From positions 1-30,248 of the IMG/VR virus record IMGVR_UViG_3300008954_000187: a stretch of 30,248 bases of DNA; one strand, written 5' to 3'. Positions 1 to 6,500 of the stretch are shown here, one piece after another; the first letter of the stretch is position 1; every line of letters begins with the position of its first letter. The notes under the pieces are model-generated. The model was given only the letters and a program-made list of their open reading frames with translations. It did no database searches and was not told the DNA's origin. Source of the stretch: a virus. The translations under genes and the position numbers were made by a program.

Positions 1-185
1 ATAAATTTATATTCCATGCGAGCAAACTCTTTGGCCAATCGCCGGTGCATATCATCCGGAGTGCGCTCCATGAAATTTCCTTTGTTGTCTCGCAAACAAT
101 ATTTAGTCAGAAAGACATTGGTAGCCAATTCATCACCACTAAAATACTCAAGGGTCTCCCCTCGTACTACATCCTCATCAAACAT
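1..185 (-). CDS. Ribonucleotide reductase large subunit, N-terminal fragment (runs off window)
   Basis: This is the first 61 codons of a gene that continues past the left edge. The protein starts MFDEDVVRGETLEYFSGDEL and continues with a pattern like ATNVFLTKYCLRD then TPDDMHRRLAKEFARMEYK. That combination is typical of the N-terminus of ribonucleotide reductase alpha chains, especially cobalamin-dependent (class II) and related phage enzymes, which make deoxyribonucleotides for replication. The start is well supported: a GGAGG box lies six bases before the ATG and is embedded in the last codons of the helicase gene, whose stop lies only two bases upstream. The two genes are therefore probably translationally coupled. 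The active-site cysteines lie outside the window, so the class cannot be decided. The family call rests on a short N-terminal stretch read by eye. Confidence 0.7.
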   Translation of the reverse strand, partial: MFDEDVVRGETLEYFSGDELATNVFLTKYCLRDNKGNFMERTPDDMHRRLAKEFARMEYKF

Positions 186-187
186 TT

Positions 188-1564
188 TTAGCCTCCATTA
201 TTTTTTTTAAATTTCTTATACTTCTCGACCAAGTTTTCTTTCTGTCTCTTAGCGCTCACCTCAACGAACTCTTCTTCATTAGATTCTAATACTTTAATGT
301 ATACGTGTGCAGTGTCCATGAAAATAGGAAAGACAATCCCGTCGGGCCCATTTCGGTTCTTCGCTATAAACATACGTCCCCCGTTGGTATTCTTATCTTC
401 AATCGTGCGAGAAATACTAAAAATAAAGTCCGCCACAAAGCATTTGTTAAAGGCCTCGGAAATAGATTCCATTGTAATGACTTCTGCATTTAAGCCTGAT
501 CTATTGGTCTGGGATGCCGTCCATACTGGAGACTGATATTCTGACGCAATGGCACGGAGCTCTTCATAGATAGATTCAAGCTCATTTCTTTTCTCTTTTA
601 AATACCGAACAGGCCGTAGAAGATCTCCGTAGTCAACGATGATTATATCGGCTTCAACGTTGCGCATACGCAATTTTTCCAAGTGATTACGAATAGTTTG
701 GGTGCTTGCCGTCTTTGTAGGGTACTCTTTAATGATCAGCTTCCCCTCAATCTCTTGAACTTCTTCGTAGATTTTTTCTTTAAAAGAAACAAGATCCTGA
801 AGAGGGATTTTGGTGAGGCACGAGTCATAGCGCGAGGCTACTACCGTGTCCTGCAATTCTAGGGTGTAGTGAACCACTGTCTTCCCTTCTTTAAGGGCGG
901 CTGTTCCTAGGTGCACAAGAGCCATGGACTTCCCAGCACCAGTCGGCGCGATGACGACGCCAAGCTCCTTCTGTCCTAGTCCACCCTTACAAATATCGTC
1001 AATAACATCCCATCCGGTGGTGGTAGGATTGCGAAAGCGAGGCTTAAAGCGTTCTTCAAAATCTTTTTTGTAGTCATAGCCAGCATCGTTGTCCACTCCC
1101 AATTTAAGTGAATCATTAATGACCTGAGATATTTCATCGAAGGATGAATTCTGAAGAAGGCTAATGGACTTTACCATCGCCGACTTAAGGTTTTGCTTTT
1201 TACAGAAATCCAAGGAGGTGTCTTTAATATATTCAACGTCCGTCAACCCAGCTATCTGGGTGCGCACATAAAACTCTCTTGTCTGCTTGGCCGTTAGTTC
1301 GTTTTCGTTATCAAGTTCGGAACGCAAGATAGTTTTCATAATATCCCGCGAGGGATGCACTCCATACTTTTTCCTGTAATCAAAAATCTTATTGAGGAAC
1401 AGCTTCAAATAGTTTAACTCTAGGAAGTTTACATCTAGAACTTCCTCTATCTGGTCAGCAAAGGGGCGGTCATCCAGAATTACCATACAGAGCTTTTCTT
1501 GAAAGGACTTTCCATACTTGGAAAAGTTGGCGGGGTCACCGTTTAATTTCATAGCTTCCTTCAT
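188..1564 (-). CDS. Replicative DNA helicase, DnaB/gp41-like (RecA-fold, superfamily 4)
   Basis: This 458-residue protein should be the hexameric replicative helicase that unwinds the fork 5'-3' and works with the polymerase and SSB. An N-terminal helical domain (about residues 1-160) precedes a RecA-fold motor. The motor shows Walker A APTGAGKS (206-213), the catalytic-glutamate strand HYTLEL (about 232-237), Walker B IIIVDYGDLL (307-316) and a downstream TASQTNRSG segment matching motif H4 of DnaB/gp41. Length is close to T4 gp41 (475). The annotated ATG has no clear Shine-Dalgarno. Met5 (ATG at 1552) has AAGGA four bases upstream, so the true protein may be four residues shorter. It sits 11 bases downstream of the exonuclease gene and is followed closely by the reductase gene, in one replication operon. 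No separate primase is visible in the window. Confidence 0.9.
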   Translation of the reverse strand: MKEAMKLNGDPANFSKYGKSFQEKLCMVILDDRPFADQIEEVLDVNFLELNYLKLFLNKIFDYRKKYGVHPSRDIMKTILRSELDNENELTAKQTREFYVRTQIAGLTDVEYIKDTSLDFCKKQNLKSAMVKSISLLQNSSFDEISQVINDSLKLGVDNDAGYDYKKDFEERFKPRFRNPTTTGWDVIDDICKGGLGQKELGVVIAPTGAGKSMALVHLGTAALKEGKTVVHYTLELQDTVVASRYDSCLTKIPLQDLVSFKEKIYEEVQEIEGKLIIKEYPTKTASTQTIRNHLEKLRMRNVEADIIIVDYGDLLRPVRYLKEKRNELESIYEELRAIASEYQSPVWTASQTNRSGLNAEVITMESISEAFNKCFVADFIFSISRTIEDKNTNGGRMFIAKNRNGPDGIVFPIFMDTAHVYIKVLESNEEEFVEVSAKRQKENLVEKYKKFKKNNGG

Positions 1565-1575
1565 GATTCACAGTA

Positions 1576-2541
1576 CTACTGCAGAAGTGCCTTATCAACA
1601 CAAATTCTATTCATTGCTGCGTGGAGATCGTCCCAATTGAAAACCCCAAACCCATCCTGGTTCATCATCCGAATAATCTCCGTTTTATTATAATCATATT
1701 CAAAATTTTCTAACGCGTAGTGTACTTTTTCACGACACTGTAGTGAGAGTGCTGGGGCATACAATTGCATCAATTTATAGTTCTCTATAATTACATCTCT
1801 ATGAGACAAAACGTTCGTGAAAAATTTGGCTTTGGAGTCGGTTGCCAAGCAAAAATCAAAAATCTCCTGCAATGTTGCATCCTTATCCTCCCTAAGAAAT
1901 TTTAAGTTTTTTGAAATACTTTTTAAGCCAGCGCGCGGAACACCTTTAAGATTGTCTGAGGGATCGCCGGCGATGGCTCTGGCCATTGCAAAATTGCGTG
2001 GATGAATGTCAAAATCCTCCACAATATTTACCTTGGTGTGAACCTTTTTTTGAATGGGTCGAAACAGAACTGTTTCATCATCACACAGCTGAAGGAAATC
2101 CTTGTCGCTAGAGATTATTACCTTTTGCCACCCCTTCAAATGATCGAGTTGTGTAGCATAAGCAATAACATCGTCAGCTTCAACCTCATCGAAGCGTAGC
2201 TGGACCACAGGGAGTTCATTCAGATACTCCATGAGTCGCAGCTGTTGCCACGCCATATTAGCTCGCTGTTGCTCATCGGTCAAGTCTGTCTGGCGATTGA
2301 CGCGGATGGGCTTCCGGCCTTCTTTATAATTCTTGTTTTGTTCGCGGCGTTTGCGGCTTCCGCCCGGGCCATCCCAGATAATCATCACCGTGTCTGGCTT
2401 GATGTCTCGACAGAGCTTCTGTAGGATGCCCAGGAAGCCTTTTAAACCACCGATGGGCTGTCCGTGGACCGAGAGGCTAGGGTTGACGATAAAAGCCCTG
2501 AAATAAGCGTTCAGGGCGTCAACGATCATTACTCTTTTCAT
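1576..2541 (-). CDS. 5'-3' exonuclease / flap endonuclease (T4 RNase H / Pol I N-domain type)
   Basis: This 321-residue FEN-family nuclease removes RNA primers and 5' flaps during lagging-strand synthesis. The metal-binding acidic residues are present in the family order: D8 (MIVDALNAYFRAF), D57 (IIWDGPGG), the E119/E121/D123/D124 cluster (DEVEADDV), D146 and D148 (SSDKDF), and the helix-three-turn-helix segment GDPSDNLKGVPRAG (192-205). Basic residues after D57 (SRKRREQNKNYKEGRK) match the helical arch. The polymerase encoded at 6497-7696 lacks this domain, so the activity is supplied by a separate gene, as in T4. The gene is preceded by a near-consensus sigma-70 promoter (2572-2600) and an AGGGGA ribosome-binding site, so it probably heads a transcript carrying helicase and reductase. 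Confidence 0.93.
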   Translation of the reverse strand: MKRVMIVDALNAYFRAFIVNPSLSVHGQPIGGLKGFLGILQKLCRDIKPDTVMIIWDGPGGSRKRREQNKNYKEGRKPIRVNRQTDLTDEQQRANMAWQQLRLMEYLNELPVVQLRFDEVEADDVIAYATQLDHLKGWQKVIISSDKDFLQLCDDETVLFRPIQKKVHTKVNIVEDFDIHPRNFAMARAIAGDPSDNLKGVPRAGLKSISKNLKFLREDKDATLQEIFDFCLATDSKAKFFTNVLSHRDVIIENYKLMQLYAPALSLQCREKVHYALENFEYDYNKTEIIRMMNQDGFGVFNWDDLHAAMNRICVDKALLQ

Positions 2542-2571
2542 GTGTATCCCCTAATGTATGAAGCTCCTATG

Positions 2572-2600
2572 AGTATACCTCACAGGAGCCTCGGTGTCAA
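2572..2600 (-). promoter_or_regulatory. Sigma-70-type promoter for exonuclease-helicase-reductase
   Basis: On the minus strand TTGACA (2600-2595) is followed after exactly 17 bases by TATACT (2577-2572), a perfect -35 box and a five-of-six -10 box. It lies in the 70-base gap after the UvsX gene. Transcription should begin near 2565, leaving a short leader with AGGGGA before the exonuclease ATG. It is read from sequence only; host sigma-70 use is inferred. Confidence 0.85.
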
Positions 2601-2611
2601 GGGTTTTGTTT

Positions 2612-3733
2612 CTATTCTTTATCTACGTCGTAGAAATCCTCGGCATTGCCCTCGCGTGTATCAAATTTACGAATGATCTCTTCATCCATGATCTCGAACA
2701 CCCGGCTCTTGAACTTGTCGTCTGCCAGTTTAGAAACCCAGTGAGCACTCTGAAACTTCTCTTCGGTTCCATCTTTGTGGACCAAAGAGAACCAGGCGCC
2801 GGCTTGCTTCAGATTGTCGGAGCCCTTGATGGCTTCCAACCAACTCTCTTGGTCCTGAATCCCAACCGCCTCGGTCCCCCATAGAATCTTGAACGCACAG
2901 TTGCGTCCCTGTGTCCCGAAGCGAGACTTCTCAAGCTTGACCTTGACCTCCGAGCCGATACGGAAGCCACTCTCGTCCTCGATGAACGCGGATTTGGCCT
3001 TGCGCCCCGTCAGCCAGATGCGGAGAGAGTACACATAGTGCATAGCCTTTCCGCCTGGAGTGATGAAGGGCGTCGTCATTGCAACGATGCGAGCGTTCGG
3101 CCCCTGTGGGATGTTGGTCTTCAACTGGTTCAGAACCAGGAATGCTGAGCGCGTATTTGCAATAGGAATTGTCAGCTTAGACATTCCCTTGGAAAGAATG
3201 CGTGCCTTCATAGCCATTGTGGATTGAGGATTGAAGTCTCCCTCCACATCAGAAACGGTAGGAGTCAGAGCCAGCGAGTCCCAGATAAACAAAGTCCTTT
3301 CGGCTCCCGTGTTTAAAACACTTTCAACAGTTTCCAGAACATGTTCCACCGACTGGGCCTGCACATAGATAAGCTCATCTAAATTGCATCCGGTTCGTTC
3401 TAAAAATCCTGGGTCAATCGCTGACTCTGAATCCATGTATATTACCGTCATGCCCATCTTCTGGGCGTTTGCTGCTACTTGCGCAGCCATAAAAGATTTG
3501 CCGGTTGATTCCAACCCGGCAATCTCTGTAAACTTGCCAACAGGAACCCCCCCAAGTTGGCCTCTGCAAACAATAGAATCCAGCCAGCGTGAGCCAGTTG
3601 GAATCCATTCCTTTACTTCAGTGGGGTTTGCCTTGTTGAGGTTGTGGGCGACATCCAAGCCGGACGTCTTATTGATAAGGCTCCTCAGCCCATCAACTGA
3701 GATCTTGCCGGCTTTTGATTTACTTTTAGCCAT
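2612..3733 (-). CDS. uvsX: UvsX/RecA-like recombinase
   Basis: This 373-residue strand-exchange ATPase is used for recombination-dependent replication and repair. It shows Walker A GLESTGKS (73-80), the catalytic glutamate E103 in MDSES, Walker B TLFIWDS (147-153), the NQL switch (202-204) and a loop-2 region ending TPGGKAMHYVYSLRI, which aligns with the TTGGNALKF segment of RecA. The acidic C-terminal tail (NAEDFYDVDKE) resembles the regulatory tail of RecA/UvsX. Length is similar to T4 UvsX (391). The ATG lies only four bases after the previous stop and has only a weak A-rich box, so coupled translation with the 161-residue gene is likely. I see no UvsY mediator next to it. Confidence 0.93.
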   Translation of the reverse strand: MAKSKSKAGKISVDGLRSLINKTSGLDVAHNLNKANPTEVKEWIPTGSRWLDSIVCRGQLGGVPVGKFTEIAGLESTGKSFMAAQVAANAQKMGMTVIYMDSESAIDPGFLERTGCNLDELIYVQAQSVEHVLETVESVLNTGAERTLFIWDSLALTPTVSDVEGDFNPQSTMAMKARILSKGMSKLTIPIANTRSAFLVLNQLKTNIPQGPNARIVAMTTPFITPGGKAMHYVYSLRIWLTGRKAKSAFIEDESGFRIGSEVKVKLEKSRFGTQGRNCAFKILWGTEAVGIQDQESWLEAIKGSDNLKQAGAWFSLVHKDGTEEKFQSAHWVSKLADDKFKSRVFEIMDEEIIRKFDTREGNAEDFYDVDKE

Positions 3734-3737
3734 TCTT

Positions 3738-4223
3738 TTACGCTAACGTAAGTATTCCATTTTTAGTTTGGATTACAACATCAAAGCCGGCAACAAAGGA
3801 GGAGGCACCTTCACCTAACTTGAATAGTTCGGACGCAAAAACCTTCACGTTGGCAGCAATTTCACAAGTCCCCCGCTTATGATCATGACGCTCCGTCGAG
3901 ATCGTTAACAGATCATATTCATAGGCCTCCTTCTGAATTGTTTCAACAAGGTACTGTTCGAATGTCCCGTCCTTTTCGTATCCATCAAGGAGTCCTTCGT
4001 CTCGCATAAGTTCGAGAATATTTTCCTCGTAGCGTGAGAACACCCTGATGCCCGGGGTTACCAGGAGGCGCGCCAGCACCTGGGCGGTATTGGTTTCAGT
4101 AAGAGCTCCTCCTATGTAGTCGTCTGAAATATGCCACACGGAGGTGCTTTCCTCATAATTGAGATAAACATAATCATCCCCACCAACTTGTAGGGACTGA
4201 AGCTTATCTATGATATTTTCCAT
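3738..4223 (-). CDS. Conserved phage protein of unknown function (161 aa)
   Basis: I do not recognise a function. The protein is acidic and mixed alpha/beta, with no signal peptide, membrane segment or cysteine cluster. Distinctive segments are DGYEKDGTFEQYLVETI (about 101-117) and STERHDHKRGTCEIAANVKV (about 128-147), followed by a strand pair DVVIQTKNGILTL at the C-terminus. The DHKRG segment reads like a conserved surface loop. The gene has a good box (AAAGGAAG) and lies between the Hc1-like gene and uvsX with a four-base gap to uvsX. A role tied to recombination or ssDNA handling is plausible from position alone. The alternation of strands near the end could be an OB or beta-barrel element, but that is speculation. 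Confidence 0.75.
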   Translation of the reverse strand: MENIIDKLQSLQVGGDDYVYLNYEESTSVWHISDDYIGGALTETNTAQVLARLLVTPGIRVFSRYEENILELMRDEGLLDGYEKDGTFEQYLVETIQKEAYEYDLLTISTERHDHKRGTCEIAANVKVFASELFKLGEGASSFVAGFDVVIQTKNGILTLA

Positions 4224-4244
4224 TTTACTTCCTTTCGTTTAATG

Positions 4245-4257
4245 GGCGCTGAGCGCC
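4245..4257 (-). promoter_or_regulatory. GC-rich hairpin in the leader of the 161-aa gene
   Basis: GGCGC, a three-base loop and GCGCC form a perfect five-pair stem 22 bases upstream of the ATG at 4223, just before the AAAGGAAG ribosome-binding site. No U-tract follows in the direction of transcription, so it is not a standard terminator. It may be an RNA-stability or processing hairpin. Confidence 0.35.
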
Positions 4258-4275
4258 TCCTAATGGTCTTCCCCT

Positions 4276-4464
4276 TTATCCGGCGTTCTTAGTCTCTTGT
4301 ACTTCTGCGCGCAGTTCTTGAGCCAATGCTTTTACTTCTTGCATTGCCTTACGAACACGCGTTCCTGCAGCATTGTTGCCGCGTTCAAAAAACTTTTCGT
4401 GATCATCACGAGTTTCCTCAAGCAACACGATTAGCTCCTCAAGTAGATTCGTTCCGTTAGTCAT
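4276..4464 (-). CDS. Histone H1-like Hc1-family DNA-binding protein (62 aa)
   Basis: This small protein carries the hallmark of the Hc1 family: FFERGNNAAGTRVRKAMQEV followed by KALAQELR (about residues 25-52). The G-N-x-A-A-G-T-R-x-R-K core is shared with chlamydial Hc1 and with the small H1-like proteins common in Bacteroidota and some phages. Known members bind DNA and compact the nucleoid. An N-terminal amphipathic helix (LLEELIVLLEETRDDHEKFF) precedes the basic stretch. Compared with bacterial Hc1 it lacks the long lysine/alanine C-terminal tail and ends soon after the core. It has a good AAAGGAAG box and sits between the SSB gene and a conserved unknown gene, in a neighbourhood of ssDNA and dsDNA binding proteins. 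Family assignment is by motif recognition. Confidence 0.72.
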   Translation of the reverse strand: MTNGTNLLEELIVLLEETRDDHEKFFERGNNAAGTRVRKAMQEVKALAQELRAEVQETKNAG

Positions 4465-4524
4465 AATTCTTCCTTTCTATGTGAGACACCTGATAACCCT
4501 GTGCCTCCCTGTGGGGGGGATATT

Positions 4525-5295
4525 TTAGAGAGCGCCAAGCTCTGCGAAAGCAGCGTCGACGGCATTAGTTTCGCCGTCAGTAGTCTTTCCGTACTTCTCT
4601 GTCTCGGTGCTCACTGTTTCAGGATCCTCAACCTGTGAGTTGACAAAAGTATCGAGAATGGTTTGCACATCCGCCGTTGTCTTTCGGTCAAACAAGCCAG
4701 TAAAATCTGGAATACTATCCAGAAGTTCCGCGCACTTCTCAGGGGTCAGATCCTCACAGAGAGGAGAAGACCGACGACGAGGCACGAGCTTCGTCTGAGG
4801 GAAGGATGCGCCCGGGGGCTTTCCATAGGTCATGGTGAGATCGGTACCGGTTTCGGTATCAGTAATGTCGCCATACTCTGGGTTAAGCACGAGGGTGAGA
4901 AGATTCTCATAGGCCGTCTTGCCATAGCCCCATACTCGGACGCCTCGCTCTTCCTCGCCGCGAACCATCACGGGACTGAAGAATCGCTGTCGCACAAAGA
5001 GAGACTTAGCAGTCTTCTTGCTGTGATCATCGTTGTTGTCCACACCCTCGCGCCACAGCTGTGAGGCGAACTCACATACGGGACACTCGTCTCCGTAGTT
5101 GCGCTTGGGGCAGAGGAAACCGCCCTTCTCGACGTTGTAATGGAACCACATCTCCTTGAAGGGGTCACCATCCGATGTCGGGACGATTCGAATATCCTGG
5201 TCGCCGTCTTCGGGGCGCCAAAAGGTGTCACTTGAGTTACCGTCTCCACGTAGTGACGAGAGCTTTTCTCTCATCTTATCTAAATTAATACCCAT
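4525..5295 (-). CDS. gp32-like single-stranded DNA-binding protein
   Basis: This 256-residue protein is the ssDNA-coating protein of the replication and recombination machinery. The T4 gp32 zinc site is present: H52, C62, C71 and C74 (H-x9-C-x8-C-x2-C), within the segment WFHYNVEKGGFLCP then DECPVCEFA. T4 gp32 uses the same H-C-C-C order with slightly different spacing. The N-terminus (MGINLDKMREKLSSLRG) carries basic residues like the cooperative-binding region of gp32, and the C-terminus (from about 215) is Asp/Glu-rich, the usual docking tail for partner proteins. Length is slightly below T4 gp32 (301). The start has an AAGGAG box. A sigma-70-like promoter inside the upstream gene (5538-5565) could give the extra transcription an abundant SSB needs, and a hairpin lies in its leader. 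Confidence 0.9.
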   Translation of the reverse strand: MGINLDKMREKLSSLRGDGNSSDTFWRPEDGDQDIRIVPTSDGDPFKEMWFHYNVEKGGFLCPKRNYGDECPVCEFASQLWREGVDNNDDHSKKTAKSLFVRQRFFSPVMVRGEEERGVRVWGYGKTAYENLLTLVLNPEYGDITDTETGTDLTMTYGKPPGASFPQTKLVPRRRSSPLCEDLTPEKCAELLDSIPDFTGLFDRKTTADVQTILDTFVNSQVEDPETVSTETEKYGKTTDGETNAVDAAFAELGAL

Positions 5296-5325
5296 TTTTT
5301 ATCTCCTTATGATTGGGTTAAAGTA

Positions 5326-5347
5326 CGATTAGCAAATATCCTAATCG
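5326..5347 (-). promoter_or_regulatory. Leader hairpin upstream of the gp32-like gene
   Basis: CGATTAG and CTAATCG form a perfect seven-pair stem around an eight-base loop, overlapping the stop of the upstream gene. It lies 30-52 bases before the SSB ATG, followed by an A/U-rich, apparently unstructured stretch containing AAGGAG. T4 gene 32 has a structured leader element (a pseudoknot) followed by an A/U-rich region used for autogenous repression. The arrangement here is similar, but I find no second pairing that would complete a pseudoknot. Confidence 0.35.
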
Positions 5348-6180
5348 CCTAAAAGTTCTGCATATGATTGTACCATAGATGAATACTTAACGCAATAACA
5401 ATATTTTTGATCATAGGTTGTCTGAAACACGCCATATGATATATTAACATCCTCATCGAGACGCGACTTTACATAGTCGGTTATCTTTCTAAACAAAGTG
5501 CCGTCGTCCTTCAAGTCTTCCTCATTGATACCATAATAGTATACCACATCCCGTGCGTGTGTCAAGTCATAAAACCATTTTTCTTCTTCTTCTTCCACAT
5601 CCAAGACGCCCACTGTGGCTATGCGACTTAGGGCGGAGGGCCTAATAAAATTCCCAATAATGGGTTCCGAATTTTTAAAAACATTAATCATGTGAACTGT
5701 GTTAGCAATTGCTTGGTTGAGAACACCTGAATACCCGAGAATTGGCACGTCTCCAATTCCTTTCTCCACCAACAAATTGTCGATTAGATAGACGTTCTCT
5801 ATCACTCCAGACCGCGCATACTCTTGCAAAACATTTTTTACAATCCGTTCTTGCATTTTTTGGGTCTCGCTCAAAAGTGCCAAATCGGGTTGAATGTACA
5901 TTACCGATACCGTGTTGCCCTTGAGCTGCTCTAGGAGCCGCATTGTTCCTCCGGATATTAAGCCGCTTCCTCCTACAATCACTGTAACATCTTCATTGGA
6001 AAACTTAAGCTTCTTTTTGAGAGAAGGAAAGTGCTTTTCATAAGCCTCATGGCTCGTGCGTTTTTTTATAGTAATGTCTGCGTCTGAGGAAGTATCAATA
6101 CCATAAGTTTTATATTGAGGGAACTTCGCAAACACGCGTGCCAGGTTGCATCCGGCTTTCCCAAGCCCAACGATTATCAT
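5341..6180 (-). CDS. Divergent tubulin/FtsZ-like (or Rossmann-type nucleotide-binding) protein
   Basis: This 279-residue protein starts MIIVGLGKAGCNLARVFAKF, then YGIDTSSDADI and VTVIVGGSGLISGGTMRLLE. The order of glycine loop, a strand ending in an I-D/N-T segment, and a second glycine-rich loop matches the T1, T2 and T4 loops of FtsZ/tubulin. A long helix and the segment ENVYLIDNLLVEK match the FtsZ stretch ending in IVIPNDRLL. The loops are degenerate: GGSGLISGGT stands in place of GGGTGTG, and no clear N-x-D-x-x-D catalytic T7 loop is seen (GNFIRPSALSRIATVG lies there). GTP hydrolysis may therefore be lost or altered. A generic NAD-binding Rossmann fold is the main alternative, since GLGKAG also fits GxGxxG. 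The gene overlaps the MazG-like gene by four bases (ATGA) and precedes the SSB gene. Confidence 0.55.
   Translation of the reverse strand: MIIVGLGKAGCNLARVFAKFPQYKTYGIDTSSDADITIKKRTSHEAYEKHFPSLKKKLKFSNEDVTVIVGGSGLISGGTMRLLEQLKGNTVSVMYIQPDLALLSETQKMQERIVKNVLQEYARSGVIENVYLIDNLLVEKGIGDVPILGYSGVLNQAIANTVHMINVFKNSEPIIGNFIRPSALSRIATVGVLDVEEEEEKWFYDLTHARDVVYYYGINEEDLKDDGTLFRKITDYVKSRLDEDVNISYGVFQTTYDQKYCYCVKYSSMVQSYAELLGD
5538..5565 (-). promoter_or_regulatory. Intragenic sigma-70-type promoter upstream of the SSB gene
   Basis: TTGACA (5565-5560) and TATACT (5543-5538) are separated by 16 bases on the minus strand, inside the coding sequence of the tubulin-like gene, about 240 bases before the gp32-like ATG. 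The same -35/-10 pair is used at 2572-2600. It would give the SSB and Hc1 genes their own transcript. Function is inferred from the match alone. Confidence 0.6.
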
Positions 6181-6500
6181 GAGTCCTCAACCCACTCCAA
6201 AATATAACCCATCTCAAAGCCGCCGCGTAGAACGCGTTTGGAAGTGGCTTCAGCAATGATAGTGTGCTCATGAATACCCAGACGATGGCATATAAAGTTC
6301 ATTATTTCCATAATATCGGCAGCTTCTTTGGCAGAGGGGTTCTCCACAAATTCCTGAACTTCCTCTTGAAGTTTGCGCATAGCATAATCCTTTAGGCGCG
6401 AGCCGCTCGCCTGATGGACCTTAAAATCTTTTCCGTCGGTGTCGATGATCTCGGGAATGCGGTCGCGTACCAGCTTATGATAAAGTTTCTTTTGTTTCAT
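6177..6500 (-). CDS. MazG-like all-alpha NTP pyrophosphohydrolase
   Basis: This 107-residue protein belongs to the MazG/HisE-type all-alpha NTP-PPase superfamily, which hydrolyses (d)NTPs to monophosphates. It begins with the subfamily signature KLYHKLVRDRIPEII, followed by the metal-binding pattern E46-E47-x2-E50 and E59-x2-D62 (LQEEVQEFVEN, AKEAADIMEIM). Phage MazG proteins are thought to clean the nucleotide pool or modulate host alarmone signalling; which applies here cannot be read. It overlaps the polymerase gene upstream and the tubulin-like gene downstream by four bases each (ATGA), so the three are translationally coupled. An additional promoter lies inside the polymerase gene at 6560-6588. 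Confidence 0.85.
   Translation of the reverse strand: MKQKKLYHKLVRDRIPEIIDTDGKDFKVHQASGSRLKDYAMRKLQEEVQEFVENPSAKEAADIMEIMNFICHRLGIHEHTIIAEATSKRVLRGGFEMGYILEWVEDS

Noticed and set aside
2008-2013. TTGACA box on the minus strand inside the exonuclease gene
   Set aside because: No acceptable -10 hexamer lies 15-19 bases downstream.
4505-4520. C/G-rich inverted stretch after the SSB gene as a terminator
   Set aside because: On the transcribed strand the stem is interrupted by a C-A mismatch and no U-tract follows.
4634-4642. TTGACA on the plus strand inside the SSB gene
   Set aside because: No -10 box at suitable spacing and no plus-strand gene to drive.
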